From Cryptomeria japonica (lineage: Eukaryota; Streptophyta; Pinopsida; Cupressales; Cupressaceae), in contig NC_081414.1 in assembly GCF_030272615.1 (NCBI RefSeq), positions 815,695,069 to 815,759,068 on the forward strand: 64,000 nucleotides of DNA, written 5' to 3'. The position numbers were made by a program, and so were the translations under genes. The notes under the pieces are model-generated. The model had not been told where the DNA came from. It was given only the letters and a program-made list of their open reading frames with translations, and did no database searches. The first letter of the stretch is position 1, and each line of letters starts with the position of its first letter. Shown piece after piece: positions 1 to 14,327 of this stretch.

Positions 1-1263
1 TAAATTAAACTTATTAAAAATACCCTTTTGTAAACATCGAAGTCACGATTCTACTCATATAATTTTTTTAATGTTTTGATTACATTTAATATATAAAAAA
101 ATAAAAATACTACAACTAGGTATTCTTTTGTTCGATAATATGCTGTTTTGAAAAACAAAAAAAAATATTGAATTACTTCAAAAAAAATTGAAAAAAATAT
201 GGTTCACTAGAAGAAAGAGTCTTCTCGAAAAGGGTATTTTTATTTTTTTGATTATCATAAATTGAATAGACAAATTGTGGTGGAAGACAAAAACTGTCAA
301 ATTCTGGTGTATTCGACTTCCAAATGCTATTACAAAGAAAATATGGATCACAAAATAATTTTTTTTTTTCATGCACTGTATAAATATGTGATCTATAACG
401 GATATCAAAATCAGAAAAAAAAAAGTTGATTTACATTTTCTTTTGAGGTGTGAACTAAACCCCCTGTTTTTCAGCGTTTTTCTGCAATAAAAAAATAGAC
501 TTTAAAGCTAAAAAAACATATAAATTATTGATTTTTTTAATGAAAAATAGTAGACTTAAACTTCAATAAATTTTACACATATCATCAATTTACATCATCT
601 TCAAATTCAAAATGCAAACGACACTTTTATGGCGACGAAATTGAACAATTATTGTTGTGTTAGTCTTTTCCTTTGTAAAAGTGTGACACGCGTTTGTACT
701 TTTACCTAGGTGATATAACCCAGGTTCACTAAGTTAAGCCCTCGTGACATGAAGAAGATAAGGGTTTCTACCCAGAGATACAATCCAATCATTTTAGTCA
801 CTTATGAAAATTGATGGTAAATCCACTTACAAATGGTTTGGATATTAACAATCCATAAGTAAATATTAAGTGTGATCTACACATCTCCCCTAAATTCACA
901 TTCCAATGATATGAAAGTATACAAAATAATACATATTAAATTTTACAAAAATAAGAAGCCCTCAACAATATGTACAATTCATCATATCATTGATGTTCAA
1001 TTTTCTTTATTTCAATTTTGACAATTTCCTTACAAAAAAATCAATTTAAAATGTTTTATCAATCTTAAAGAAAAGAACCCCATTTCAATTTTGATAAATT
1101 CCTTCATAAAAAAAATCATCAAAAACATTTTATTGGCCTTGCTTAAAAGAACTCCAAACAACATGTACAATTACTTGTACCTATTATTGATGTCAATTTT
1201 AACTAATTCCTTCATAAAAAAATTAAACCAGAACAATTTATTGACCTCTGCAAAACCTCCGCA
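1..1263. other. AT-rich intergenic sequence
   Basis: No gene is recognised here. About 950-1260 holds two to three diverged copies of a block of roughly 150-180 bp. Each copy contains a TGTACAATT segment, an ATTGATG segment and a TTCCTTAYAAAAAAA segment. Short open frames in this stretch are low-complexity and have no recognisable protein features. Confidence 0.5.
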
Positions 1264-1277
1264 AAAAGGGTATTAAA

Positions 1278-1379
1278 TTATTTTGGACCATTTCTCGATT
1301 TATGCATGTCATCCTTGTGCAGGGGCCATGCTAATCTTCTCTGTATCTTTCCAATTTTATCGGATGTCTCCGAAGAGAC
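1278..1379 (-). ncRNA. U6: U6 spliceosomal snRNA gene
   Basis: Read on the minus strand, the sequence matches plant U6 snRNA almost throughout. It has a 5' stem-loop beginning GTCTCTTCGGAGAC, then ACATCCGAT, AAAATTGG, the invariant ACAGAGA box, GATTAGCATGGCCCC with the AGC triad, CAAGGATGAC and the 3' AAATCGAGAAATGGTCC. The 5' stem differs from the common CCCTTCGGGG form by paired changes that keep the stem. Other differences include an A after ATTGGA, CTGCACAAGG, and ATGCATAAATCG. The usual T run does not follow directly; the first run of five T on this strand is at 1268-1264. U6 acts in the catalytic core of the spliceosome and is made by RNA polymerase III. The intact promoter argues for a functional or recently functional copy, but a pseudogene is possible. 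Confidence 0.9.
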
Positions 1380-1398
1380 ACTATAATAGCAGTAGCTC

Positions 1399-1443
1399 TT
1401 TAAATTTAACCCTTTGTTTTAAGTAATTGTACGAAATGTGGGA
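1399..1443 (-). promoter_or_regulatory. Plant U6 Pol III promoter (USE and TATA-like box)
   Basis: On the minus strand a TCCCACATTTCG element (1443-1432) lies about 55-65 bp upstream of the U6 start, and a TTAAATTTAAAG TATA-like box (1410-1399) lies about 20-30 bp upstream. This order and spacing is the known plant Pol III snRNA layout. The USE differs slightly from the usual TCCCACATCG. Confidence 0.75.
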
Positions 1444-2470
1444 ATAAAGTAACAACCCCCGCTGGCACCAGTTACATACGTGGCTTCGACTTTTCAGTTT
1501 AGCAGGAAACTTTTTCTTCAATTGATTCAAACATTTTATCTGCTAAAAACCGTGTTTACAAAGTGCCTATTCACTATATTAGCGAACCAGGGTTTTGAGA
1601 TTAACTGTGATAGTTATGTTTTGCAAGTGCCTTGGTTCATTCTTTGGTCCCCCACATATATATATATATATATATATTTATTTGGAAAGTCAAAATATGG
1701 AGTGAATTTTGTACAATAAGGATAATGTTCAATGCAAGCAAACAGAGCTATGCCTTATTTTCAATATGCAGACAATTGTCATGATTATTTTCTAAGAAGA
1801 GAAAAGTAGTAGTCTTATTGTTTATAGCATGGTTCTATAAATTTTATTTTTATTTAGTTAAAGATGAAAGATGAATTTGATTATATATATTAAGGACATC
1901 CAATATCTAATAGTAAATTTGTCCCGCGATTACATATTCATCTTCTTTATTTATTTGTTTATACATTTTATTTTATTTTTTATTTTTTGATGGAAACAAT
2001 AAGATTATCTACATATTGACATGTTTGTACTTTTTAAGTAGATTATAACATGATAAACATATATAGTTTAAATTAGAACTTGTTCTTTATTTAAATTGTC
2101 CCAATCTTGACAGAAGAAAGAACTAATCAATCAAAATCACTAATCCAATTAATCTTATGAAAGATTTGAACTTTGTAGATAGCATGACTAAAAATATACC
2201 ATCATTCTCACCAATTAAACTACAAATAATTATAAAAAATAATAATTTAACAATCACCTAAATAAAGAGAATAATCATGAGGCTGTAATGTCCCAACTTC
2301 GCAAATCTAAGGAAACACATAAACAATGATTTTTCTTAATGATTGATTAACTCATCTAAGGTATAATTTGTCTAGAATTCATTTGAGTTTATTATATATC
2401 AATAAGTCAACTACATGTTTAATGCCTAGTGGAAATAAAAGGATAAGCTACCTTAGGAATGCCCGTAGCG

Positions 2471-2668
2471 CTTATCAGGCCCAAGGACGGTGCATACCCC
2501 CTTGGCCCTCTTGCTAGAAGCCCTTTGTCAACTGCAGTGGGTGGGCTACCTGACAAAGGCCTAGTTCCTGGCTTATCAAGCCCAAGGACGGTGCATACCC
2601 CCTTGGACCTCCTGCTAGAAGCCCTTTGTCAACTGCAGTGGGTGGGCTACCTGACAGAGGCCTAGTTC
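2471..2668. repeat. 101-bp tandem duplication inside the solo LTR
   Basis: Two near-identical copies of a GC-rich unit start at 2471 and 2572 (CTTATCARGCCCAAGGACGG). The open frame that crosses it is a consequence of the duplication and is not called as a gene. Confidence 0.85.
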
Positions 2669-2919
2669 CTGCTATTCCCTGTTGCCCAATTCCTCATCTA
2701 CCCCACCAGGTTTTAAACATGTAATTGCTTATTTCATATTATTCATAATTTAATAATAATGCATATTATGTCCATTAACCCTTAATTACTTTAAGATATT
2801 ATTTCCTTAGTTAAGATTTGTGGTTTATTAATTAGTTCTATTTATTAAACTATTTACTACCTGTTCATTCCTGATGATTTATTCATTATTTTGTCACATA
2901 TATACGTATACATATATAC

Positions 2920-3031
<112 letters not shown>

Positions 3032-4100
3032 ATTGTTTTATATTACTACATTATTTATCTATCATTAATATAACACACAATGCATTTAAATAAGGAACCT
3101 TATGCTATTATTTCATCCTAACAATTTATATACTATCTATGAAGTTCTATATTTTAATATTACTTTTTCTATAAAATATATTTAAAGATCTAGCGGACTT
3201 ACCTGTTGCCTGCGCGCAGTCCTTCTGCCCGAAATACCCTCGGTCGAGTGTCTTCCTGCGTTCCTCTTTCCTTTCTTCCTGCGTTTTCGTCTTTCTTTCG
3301 CTCCCTATTCTTTTCGTATTTTTTCTTCCTTTTTTTCCTTCCGCCGCACATTGGTCTTTTAATACCCTGCGTGAGGGTTATCGTGGATCCCCCAAGAGTT
3401 GCGACCCGAGGGTGAGGTGGCGTCTTCGGGGAGTCACCCTGGTTCTCCCGCAACTCATTTAGGCGTCTTAAAACGACGCGTCTTGTTCGCAGTCCCTTCG
3501 TTGAGTGTCACGTGTGTTGCACATACCCGATAGTGCAAGGGATAATGTGCCTTTGGCTTTTAATAAGCATCCTTTTAAATATGTTAATATTGTATTTTAG
3601 CGCAAGGTAAGAAATAAAAATGAGTGTATACATAAGGTAGTAAGTATTAGTCTTTGTGTTTTATTATTATTATATAATAAGAAATTATTAATAATTATAT
3701 TTAATAATAATTATTAGTCTTGTGTATTTTACATTTATTATTTTATAGCACCCAAAAAAATTATGTATTAACAATTATATTTTTAATAATAATAATTTGT
3801 TAATTAGAGCGTAATTATAAATAATGAATTATTTCATATACATGGAATGTATAAATAATTACAAAATGTGGGGTCATGACAGAGGCTATTGGTAGAGGTG
3901 TATGCAAGGAGGTGTGACATTGAGAAATTGAATACCCCAAAAGTTGTTATTGTTCTGCTCACACAATCATCTAATGATAAACTTTCTCAATGCTTAGAGA
4001 CATTTAGTGTTAGAATTCATTTGATTATGAGATTCCTGAGCAAGAGGTGTCATTGAGAACAACATTTGTGTAAGGCCATTTTTTCCCTTGAATAGACCAC

Positions 4101-6080
<1,980 letters not shown>

Positions 6081-6245
6081 TAAAGGACAAAGTAAGGAGT
6101 AGTGGGAAATGACAATTATAATCTTAGATTTAGATGAACATTTACAGAAGTTGCAGAGGGTTAGATATGAAACCCTCTATTTTATATAAGATCGGAGACA
6201 ATTACCATACAAAACCAGAACGAGCACTTTGTCAAACTACATAAA

Positions 6246-6467
6246 TTACAGAAAATATATTGCAGTATATAAAGCGGATAAGAATCCCTCTTCAATGGCC
6301 GCATGAAAGACATTCCTCGGCTCTCTAAGCTTTTCAGAGATCATTCTTCCAATTTTACTAGAGATCTGAGATCCTTTCGAAACAAAATCATGCCATGAAA
6401 TCGACTCATCTTTTGGATTGCGAAGAATGAGTTGTTGCAGGGCTATAATTTTTCTGCTACTCATCAC
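6246..6467 (-). pseudogene. Degenerate copy of a small gene (relative of 21774-22010)
   Basis: The 73-codon frame ends in a block (ILRNPKDESISWHDFVSKG then IGRMISEKLREPRNVFHAA) that is clearly homologous to the 78-codon ORF at 21774-22010. The two loci also share non-coding flanks, for example AGTCCTTTAAAGG near 6072 and 21600, and AGAGGGTTAGATATG. Relative to the other copy, the ancestral start ATGGCAGAGAGAGG lies just upstream (about 6482) but that frame meets a stop after seven codons, and small indels follow. The frame given here uses a later ATG. A TATA box sits upstream at 6574-6581. No known domain is recognised. Confidence 0.55.
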
Positions 6468-6573
6468 CTCTCTCTGCCATCGCTACTTCCGTTAAATGCG
6501 GTAAACAAATCACGAATTGCTTGGAAATTATGTCGCAAGATATGTCGTTAAGTGATGGAAAAAGGGTTTAGGG

Positions 6574-6581
6574 TATTTATA
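6574..6581 (-). promoter_or_regulatory. TATA box of the small minus-strand gene copy
   Basis: TATAAATA on the minus strand lies 107 bp upstream of the ATG at 6467. The paralogous gene has TATAAAA at 22096-22090, 80 bp upstream of its ATG, so the element is conserved between the copies. Confidence 0.5.
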
Positions 6582-6599
6582 AGTGAGAAAGCACACATA

Positions 6600-8489
6600 G
6601 AAACCATGAGCTTCTCTTTTCAATGCAGGCGCGACCTTTTTTTAATATTATGGTTTTGGGGTTGTCAATCTCAAATCAAACGGTATCCCACTGTATCTCC
6701 ATTCTTGGCAAACAAAACCAATGGGCTAAGAAGCCTTTATTTTTTTTAATATCAAAAATTGCTTCCTGAAGTAAAACTTCAGGTGTACATTAGATAAAAT
6801 CATATAGGAGAAGAGCATCAGTAGTTATCATAGCTAATTTCGCGCACCCACAGATCTTAAATGGTACATCGGATTTTAATTTTTTTGTCTTCATATGCGA
6901 CTTAACTACTTATAGCTATTGATCTGGCTTATGGGTAGTGACGATGCACGCTGTGGAATCAGTTATGCGTGCAAAGGTCAAAAAGTACACATTTCAAAGT
7001 GTCATCTGATACCTAACTAAAGATGTTCCAGTAACCGTCAACTCAAACTCGCTAGTACTTGTTGACAAATGTCCCAATAGTGGTGCACAAATGTTCCAAT
7101 AGCGGTGCACAAATGAGACAAATGTTCCAATAGTTGTGCACAAATGGGCCAATTAATTACAAAAAATGATCGGCTATTGATACAAAACAAATTTATTAAT
7201 GGTGTTTTCACTATGACAGCTATTGGGGGGTCAACATGACAATAAGGTGATGGTTATTGGAATTATGTTATCTATTGGAACTATGTTATTGGAACATGAC
7301 AAATAGAAATGAGTATCATGAAGATTTTTTTATCTTTCCAAATGTTAAATATATTTGAATTTTGTTCATCAATTCGATAAAAGAATCACGTGTAAGGAAA
7401 AAGTATTAGGTCTAAAAGATTTGAAAAAATATGAATCTGATTTAAAGTAATCTGGGTTTTAAAATAAAACCAAAAATAGTGCTTGAGAATCTTCTAATGT
7501 TTGGAATAAGGACAATAAGGATTGATAACTCTCAAATGATCAATCTAAACCAATAAGTACACCTTGGTAGAAGATGCACCAAACAAAATGAGTAAGACTC
7601 AAGTCAAGAATGATTGACCAAATAATCTAGAATCTATGGTGTTACGATTCGACTAAATATTGAGATTTTGTATCATATGTGAATGTACATAGAGCTAAGA
7701 ATATCCTTTGTGGAGTTTGTAATTATGAAATTAGATATCATAATATTATTTTCAATAGCATTAACATTTTTAAAAAGATGTGAGAAGTGAAATATTTTAC
7801 AATGTTTGGAAGTGTCATAAACTAATAAATAAATAGATTGTGATTCTTTTAAAAAAAATTAATTGTTAGTGTATTCTTTAATTTAGAATTTAAACTCCAA
7901 TATGATGAAATAATAAATAGATTTTAGATTCTATGCTTAAAAATTAGATAAGGCTACTCATACAAAATGAAGAGATTCGAGATAGGAATAGAATGATAGT
8001 CTTTTTAATTGTGTTTGTAAAAATTTTATTCTAATTTGATTAGGGGAGAGGACCCAATACGTGAGCGTGTTCCAATGATTGTGATAGCAGTTGTTGATTT
8101 AATACCCACATTGTTGATTTAATGTCCAATTTTTTTGACAACATTGCACCAATAGTTGTGACTTTAAAGTTGTTATTATTGATGATGACTACCCATAATT
8201 GTTAAAAGCAACCAATCATGTGATGCCACATCAGCTGCACAAGTGTGGGTCTCCCTTTTGAACGATCATTGGCCTAACCTTTTTTTTTGCACTGTTTTCA
8301 ACACCTTGACAAAAAGTGTGTGATGTGGCATCATATTTGATTATGTGACCCTGAAACCTTAATTATAAACAGGAACTTGCCAAATAAACTATTATGAATG
8401 ATTTGAACCAAATGCAAAATTTAAGATGTTCAACTTATAGGTAGATTAGATGTCTACGACTTACTTTTAAAGATAAGATTTGGATATAG
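6600..8489. other. Intergenic sequence
   Basis: No gene is recognised. It holds a short tandem repeat (7065-7150). The remainder is AT-rich and unique within the window. Confidence 0.5.
7065..7150. repeat. Short tandem repeat, unit CAAATGTTCCAATAGNGGTG
   Basis: Three to four imperfect copies of a unit of about 22 bp (CAAATGTYCCAATAG then a variable GTGCA) follow one another. Confidence 0.75.
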
Positions 8490-9051
8490 AAATTGTGGGT
8501 GCATTGAACAAATTCAAATGACCCTTATCACCGGTTTGCGTGGCCAGTGGCCACGGTTTCAAATTTTACCATATCTCGAAATTGCCGGCACACTTTTTCA
8601 GGTTAGAAGACAACTTTTGCTACTATTAGTACAAACATTTTCTTGGCATGATCTGCAAAATAGCCATCTGTCCAAATTGCCTGCACACTTTTTCAGGTTA
8701 GCAGATAACATTTTCTTCTATCAATGCAGACTGCACGGTGTCCAAAGCGCGTTGTATTCATTGTATTTCTGAACCAGGTTTTTAAGCTTTAACAGTTATC
8801 AACTGAAGGAATTACGCGTTGACACACGTGGCAGACGCAGAGCTTGTGTTTGTTAGCTATGGCTTCTTCTCGGATGACGCGAGGTTGGAACCCGGAACCT
8901 TCCCTTTACCTAGCAGAAATATACAGTCTGCCACTGTAAATTCTTCACTCGCATGGTCGACAGAAAAGCCTGGATATCTTTTTTACACCAAATTTCTGTT
9001 TCTGTTTGACTCGGCTAATCTTATTATCTGATTCTGGAGGAGGAAATTGCG
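8490..9051 (+). other. Upstream region of the 74-codon ORF, with a 95-bp tandem duplication
   Basis: A unit containing ACACTTTTTCAGGTTAG starts at 8579 and again at 8674. The region resembles 1480-1640 in outline, so it belongs to the duplicated unit. It may be a promoter or 5' leader; the open frames in it (for example 8819-9031) are not supported by the other copies. Confidence 0.4.
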
Positions 9052-9276
9052 ATGACAGAAATCGCACTGGTAATCGCAGAGGTGTACGCAAGGGAGCGTG
9101 ACTTTGAGAAATTGAATACCCCAAAAGCTGTTACCGTTCCGCTCATACAGCCGTCTAATGACGGACTTTCACAATGCTTAGAGGCATTCAGGGTTAGAAT
9201 TCGTTTGATTGAGGAGAGCCCTGAGAAAGGGGGGTCTTTGAAAAAAGCATTTATGGAAGGGCAATTCTTCCCTTGA
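9052..9276 (+). CDS. Small hypothetical protein, 74 aa, best copy of a three-member family
   Basis: This is an uninterrupted 74-codon frame from ATG to TGA. The protein is mixed charged and begins MTEIALVIAEVYARERDFEK; the middle has LIQPSNDGLSQCLEAFRV, and the C-terminus is Lys/Gly rich. No signal peptide, membrane segment or known domain is recognised. The start is the first ATG of the frame, preceded by GGAGGAGGAAATTGCG. Two decayed relatives in the window (3890-4090 and 11391-11601) match over the whole length at DNA level but are closed by stops and lack about 12 bases near the start. The sequence could also be the last exon of a longer gene. Function unknown. Confidence 0.45.
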   Translation: MTEIALVIAEVYARERDFEKLNTPKAVTVPLIQPSNDGLSQCLEAFRVRIRLIEESPEKGGSLKKAFMEGQFFP

Positions 9277-9456
9277 ATAGAGTGGCGCCATCTCTGATGA
9301 ACAAATGCTAATGCACAGCTCAAATATATGAGAGGATTGATTTATCTTGCAATTTATGGAAGGGCAATTCTCCCCTTGAATAGAGTGGCGCCATCTCTGA
9401 TGAACAAATGCTAATGCACAGCTCAAATATATGAGAGGATTGATTTATCTTGCAAT
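9251..9456. repeat. 103-bp tandem duplication over the ORF 3' end
   Basis: The unit starting TTATGGAAGGGCAATTC at 9251 recurs at 9354. It duplicates the last codons and about 85 bp downstream; the two units are nearly identical, so the duplication is recent. Confidence 0.9.
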
Positions 9457-10879
9457 TATTAGTTGAAATGTAAGGAGAACATCTCACAGTTCTCCAATTT
9501 TTTGAAAACGGAATTGTATTAAAAAAATGCACTAACTTTGTAATATCTTATCATGTTTGTAATTAATTTTGGATATGGTGGGCTTTAGTCTTCTTTGTGT
9601 ATTTGTTTTGAGATGTTATTTGACTATGTTGTTTTATATTATGGATATTCTTTTAGTCATGGGAAGGCAGAAGATTTGAAAACTCTGAAAGGATTGTAAA
9701 CAATTTAGAAAGTGGTTCTAATTTTATCGAAGTAAAAGCATTTTCTAATGGGTCAAGATCACAGGGGTTTCACTTAGCGAATTTGGGTTATATCACATGA
9801 GTTCATGACATACTAAAGAATCCTTCTATTTTTTTGAAATATTGCCTTAAAACTCTTTTTTTTGTCACCCCCTCCCAATACACATGTCGAATTTAAAACC
9901 TCCATATTTTCACCAAATATATATATATTTTTTATAGCCTGAATTAAAAACCCCCCTATATTGTTGTAGATTTTAAGGATATTAAACCCCATAATATGAA
10001 TGCACTTGATATAATATTGCCTAGCTAGTGAAGCCCCCCTTATCAAGATACTCCTCTTATATTTCTTTCCAAACAAGAAAATCTTCTCAGACTCCTCTTA
10101 TATTTCTTTCCAAACAAGAAAATCTTCTCTTAGTAATTAACGGAAAGAAAATACAAAAATGTTCATAATACCTATCCGATATCTAGAAAGTGATAGTATT
10201 TACTGCAGGATACTAAGTTCTTCACACTCAATTTAGAAACCATTGTTCATTCTTGACTGGTATCTAGTTGAATATATCATATAACAATATTTCATTATAC
10301 TGTTGAATGAGACTCTTGGTTTGTTCTTTGGCCAAGCTATAAGAATATTGGAAAACCGAGAAGGTGGAAAATATAAAGATAAAATAAGAATGAAAATTTT
10401 GAAAGAAAAGCTAGTGACATTTTTTCATCTTAAAGATCTCTGCAAAAATTCTCCTTACATACGAAAGATAACTAAAATTCTCCATTTAAAATATATATGT
10501 ATAAACATAGTAGTGTGCAGCTATGTTCAAAGTTATAAAAATAAACAAATGTCACCTATAGGCTATGCGAGAAGTCACAAAAGGAAAAATTACATACAGA
10601 CAAAACTCTTTCCAAACTTGAGGTTGTGGAAGTTGAAGCTTCAAAATGGATAAAGAGGATAAACACGTGAGAGGAAGAAGCTTCAAAATGAGAAAAAGAA
10701 CAGGAAGATAGCTACAGCAAGAAGAAGATGGCTACAACAATAAATAGTTGTGGTAAAAGAGTAGAAGGAAATGTATAATTTAGTGGGTTTGGAATTTGAT
10801 ATCTAATCAAAACAAATATTTAGAAGCACAAATAGTAAAACAAATTAAAGCCAAACAATGATCATTAACTAAAACCTAG
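9457..10879. other. AT-rich intergenic sequence with a 41-bp tandem duplication
   Basis: CTCCTCTTATATTTCTTTCC starts at 10051 and again at 10092 (41-bp unit). A 116-codon frame at 10303-10653 starts with TTG, has no homology or domain that I recognise, and is not called. Confidence 0.5.
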
Positions 10880-11152
10880 CTTAATCTTATTGTTTATAGC
10901 ATGGTTCTATAAAGTCAAATTTTTAACTTAAAAAGAAGAAAGACAAATATGATTGTATATATAAAGAAATGCTAAAGTCATATGTAGTTACACATTCAGT
11001 TTTTAATTGTAAATTTGTAGGATTATATATTTATCTCTCTTTCTTTTTTAGTTTATTTTTAAATATTATTGTATTTTATTTTTAATGGAAACAATAGGAT
11101 TATCTAGCTATTGACATGTATGCACTTTTTAAAGTGGATTATAACATGATAA

Positions 11153-11183
<31 letters not shown>

Positions 11184-11640
11184 AAATTAGAATTCATTCT
11201 TTTGTTAAATTGTCCCAATCCTAAGAGAGAAGAACCAATCAATCAAAATCACTAATCTAATTACTCTTATGAAATATTTGAGCATAGTAGATAACATAAC
11301 TAAAAATATACCACCATTATCACCAATTAAATTGCAACTAATTATTAAAAAATATAGTTTAATTTTAAAATAAAGATAAAATAGCGATGAGGCTATTAGC
11401 ATAGGTGTACATAAGAGAACGCCGACTTTGAGAAATTGAATGCCCCAAAAGCTATTATTATTTCACTCACACAATTGTCTAATGACAAACATTCCTAATG
11501 GTTAGAAGCATTTAGTGCTAGAATTCATTTAATTGAAGAGATCCTTGAGCAAGGGGTGTCATTGAGAACAACATTTATGTAAGGGTAATTTTCCCTTTGA
11601 AAAAACTACCATCATATTTTATTAACAAACATTAGTGTAC
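10880..11640 (+). pseudogene. Decayed copy 3 of the small 74-codon gene family
   Basis: The part 10889-11390 is homologous to 1812-2283, and 11391-11601 is homologous to the ORF at 9052-9276 (TTTGAGAAATTGAATGCCCC; TTAGAATTCATTTAATTGA). The frame is broken by several stops and indels. The copy is uninterrupted across the point where copy 1 carries the solo LTR, so it serves as a paralogous empty site. It contains an (AC)n microsatellite at about 11153-11177. Confidence 0.6.
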
Positions 11641-12497
11641 AATTCTAACATATGAGAGGATCGATAAAACAAATTAATAGTTATTCAATTTTTTGAAAAA
11701 GGTTTTTTGTATCACTGAATTTGGTCTTGTTTGAATAAATCGATATATATTTTATGTGAAAACTTAGTAAAATAAATGATTTTATTTTTTATTAGTTTAA
11801 ATGTTGGAGTTTATCTATAATTTATATACAAAATATTTAAGGTTGATTTTAAGGGTAGGGATTGAACTTCAAAATTTTAAAATTTGTCTAAGTTAACCAC
11901 TTTGAATTAGTTGTTATGAGATCATCTAAGTGCAAAAATACTCAAATTGCATTTTAAAATGTATAAAAGATAATAAAATATTATGTAATCATCACGAGAA
12001 AATATGTTGAAAACAATAATAATGACGAAGGTTGTGGTTGCAGGTAACATTTGTCAATACCAAGTGGAAATCCCATTATATGACCCATGGTTGTGACATA
12101 TCTAACAAAGCCTTAAAGGTACTTTCAATTTTAAGAATCAAGATTTTGGCTTTTGTCAATATCTATGTCTCGAATGATGCAATTGAAAGGATGCTACTTT
12201 AGCAGTGGATTAGAAATGACCCTATGCTTGTAAAACATGTTCTTAGTGGCATCTAGCAAACAAGGCCATTTACCCATGTGCTAGATAGCTAGTGAAAAGA
12301 GACATGGTTTTCTATGTGCATTAAATTAGATCTATGTGGTCCAAGTCTTGAATATTAAAATACACCTCCAATTTAATACACTTGGTCAACCTTGCATAGT
12401 GGGACTCAAAGAATTACTAAGAGACTTGATCTTGATATTAAAGAAATTGTAATTTTCCTCCAACTAGGTTAGTCTCTTTCAATTGATCCCATATTTT
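11641..12497. other. AT-rich intergenic sequence left of transposon D
   Basis: Nothing recognisable; no sustained open frame. Confidence 0.5.
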
Positions 12498-12547
12498 CAG
12501 GTAAGTGCACAAAGATGGTGGTCAAAAAGGGGGGTATAAGTGGACAC
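12498..12547 (+). repeat. Left terminal inverted repeat of transposon D
   Basis: It contains GTGCACAAAGATGGTGGTC (about 12505-12523) and AAGTGGACAC, both mirrored at the right end. The family copy at 24898 has the same sequence, with a slightly different G run. Confidence 0.8.
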
Positions 12548-13371
12548 TTTTTTTTTTTCTGAAATTAGGTAACCTAAACTTAGAGGCAAAATTTGAAAGT
12601 CATCCACTCAAGATATGAAGATAATCAAAAAAACAAATATTGTAGTACTCTGAATCTAGTGTCCAAACTACTAAATTTTTTCAAAATTGGATAAGATTAA
12701 GGGGGTCAAATCCTTCGCGCACGAAAAACTAACCCTATTTTTTTCTGAAAAACATAACATAGTGGTCTGACATGTGCATCAAAAAAGTCATAGTTAGATT
12801 TAGTATTTTGACAAATCTTTTGGCAAAATGTAGTTAAGAGTGAGCACTAGAAGATGTGTATTTTTTTGTAATTTTTTGTTTGAGTATTTTTTTTTAATGA
12901 TTTTTCCAATTGAGCACATCCTGAAAATTTGGTACCTGTTCGTGCACGAAGCATAAGTTGCACTAAACAAATTGAAATACAATTTTTTTTTAAATTGTAA
13001 AGAATCAAGTGCACTACAATAATATATAAAGTTTTTTAAATTTGGATACGTATATCAAAAGTTATTCAAAAAATGGTGCACTATGTCTGTGAGAACTATG
13101 GAGACACTAGTAAAAGAAATTCAATAATAATATGTTATTGTTGTTCAAATTGAAAAAATATTATATGGTTAGAAAGCTCAAAAGATGGGTGAAAATATGG
13201 TGGCAATTTTAGAAATACCCACTTTATGAAGTGTAAACCTAATGATGACAAAGTCGATAAACCAAGTTGATAAATAAAACACGTCAAAAATGAGAGAAAT
13301 GGAGGGAAATCAAACTTCCAATCCGTAGCTTTGTCATCCAGGCCTATTTCCAAGCCTAAAAATTCAAAAGT

Positions 13372-13496
13372 GCGTACGGGGTACGTATGGTTTAAAAAGT
13401 GCGTACGGGGTATTTATAGTGTAAGAAGCGCGTACGCGCGTGTTTCCCATTAAACAACGGCGTACATGCTATCTTTACTATAAAATAGCGCATACA
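13372..13496. repeat. Left subterminal array of GCGTACG motifs, 29-30 bp spacing
   Basis: GCGTACG or close variants start at 13372, 13401, 13430, 13460 and 13490. The bases between them are unlike one another and AT-rich. The right end carries the matching array in reverse orientation. Evenly spaced subterminal motifs are typical transposase-binding sites in several plant DNA transposon groups; that role is inferred here. Confidence 0.7.
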
Positions 13497-13672
13497 CACT
13501 ATTGTATAATATGATATTCTATGTATAATATGTGTATATTCATATAATATATGTAATATATAATATGTGTATAATATGACATTGTATATATAATATGTTT
13601 ATATACATATAATATATTTAACATATATATACACATGTAAGTGTATCGTCTCTCCTCTCAAACGCATACAAG

Positions 13673-13674
<2 letters not shown>

Positions 13675-13746
<72 letters not shown>

Positions 13747-13752
13747 TCTCCC
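13675..13752. repeat. (CT)n microsatellite
   Basis: A run of about 75 bp of CT dinucleotides. Arg/Glu frames on the other strand are spurious. Confidence 0.95.
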
Positions 13753-13827
13753 TTCCTCCATACCCCATTGCAACTATGTCTACTTTTCTATAGAAGTAAG
13801 TGAATTTATTTCTTATCTGCAACTTCC

Positions 13828-14327
13828 NNNNNNNNNNNNNNNNNNNNNNNNNNNNNNNNNNNNNNNNNNNNNNNNNNNNNNNNNNNNNNNNNNNNNNNNN
13901 NNNNNNNNNNNNNNNNNNNNNNNNNNNNNNNNNNNNNNNNNNNNNNNNNNNNNNNNNNNNNNNNNNNNNNNNNNNNNNNNNNNNNNNNNNNNNNNNNNNN
14001 NNNNNNNNNNNNNNNNNNNNNNNNNNNNNNNNNNNNNNNNNNNNNNNNNNNNNNNNNNNNNNNNNNNNNNNNNNNNNNNNNNNNNNNNNNNNNNNNNNNN
14101 NNNNNNNNNNNNNNNNNNNNNNNNNNNNNNNNNNNNNNNNNNNNNNNNNNNNNNNNNNNNNNNNNNNNNNNNNNNNNNNNNNNNNNNNNNNNNNNNNNNN
14201 NNNNNNNNNNNNNNNNNNNNNNNNNNNNNNNNNNNNNNNNNNNNNNNNNNNNNNNNNNNNNNNNNNNNNNNNNNNNNNNNNNNNNNNNNNNNNNNNNNNN
14301 NNNNNNNNNNNNNNNNNNNNNNNNNNN
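13828..14327. other. Assembly gap (500 N)
   Basis: Exactly 500 N, so probably a placeholder of unknown true size. It removes the 5' part of the transposase gene; frames spanning it are artefacts. Confidence 0.99.

Noticed and set aside
3199-3453. Overlapping frames on both strands in the GC-richer patch of the solo LTR
   Set aside because: They lie inside the solo LTR and have no domain; composition explains them.
10303-10653. 116-codon frame
   Set aside because: It starts with TTG, is Lys/Ile-rich as expected from AT-rich DNA, and has no recognisable feature.
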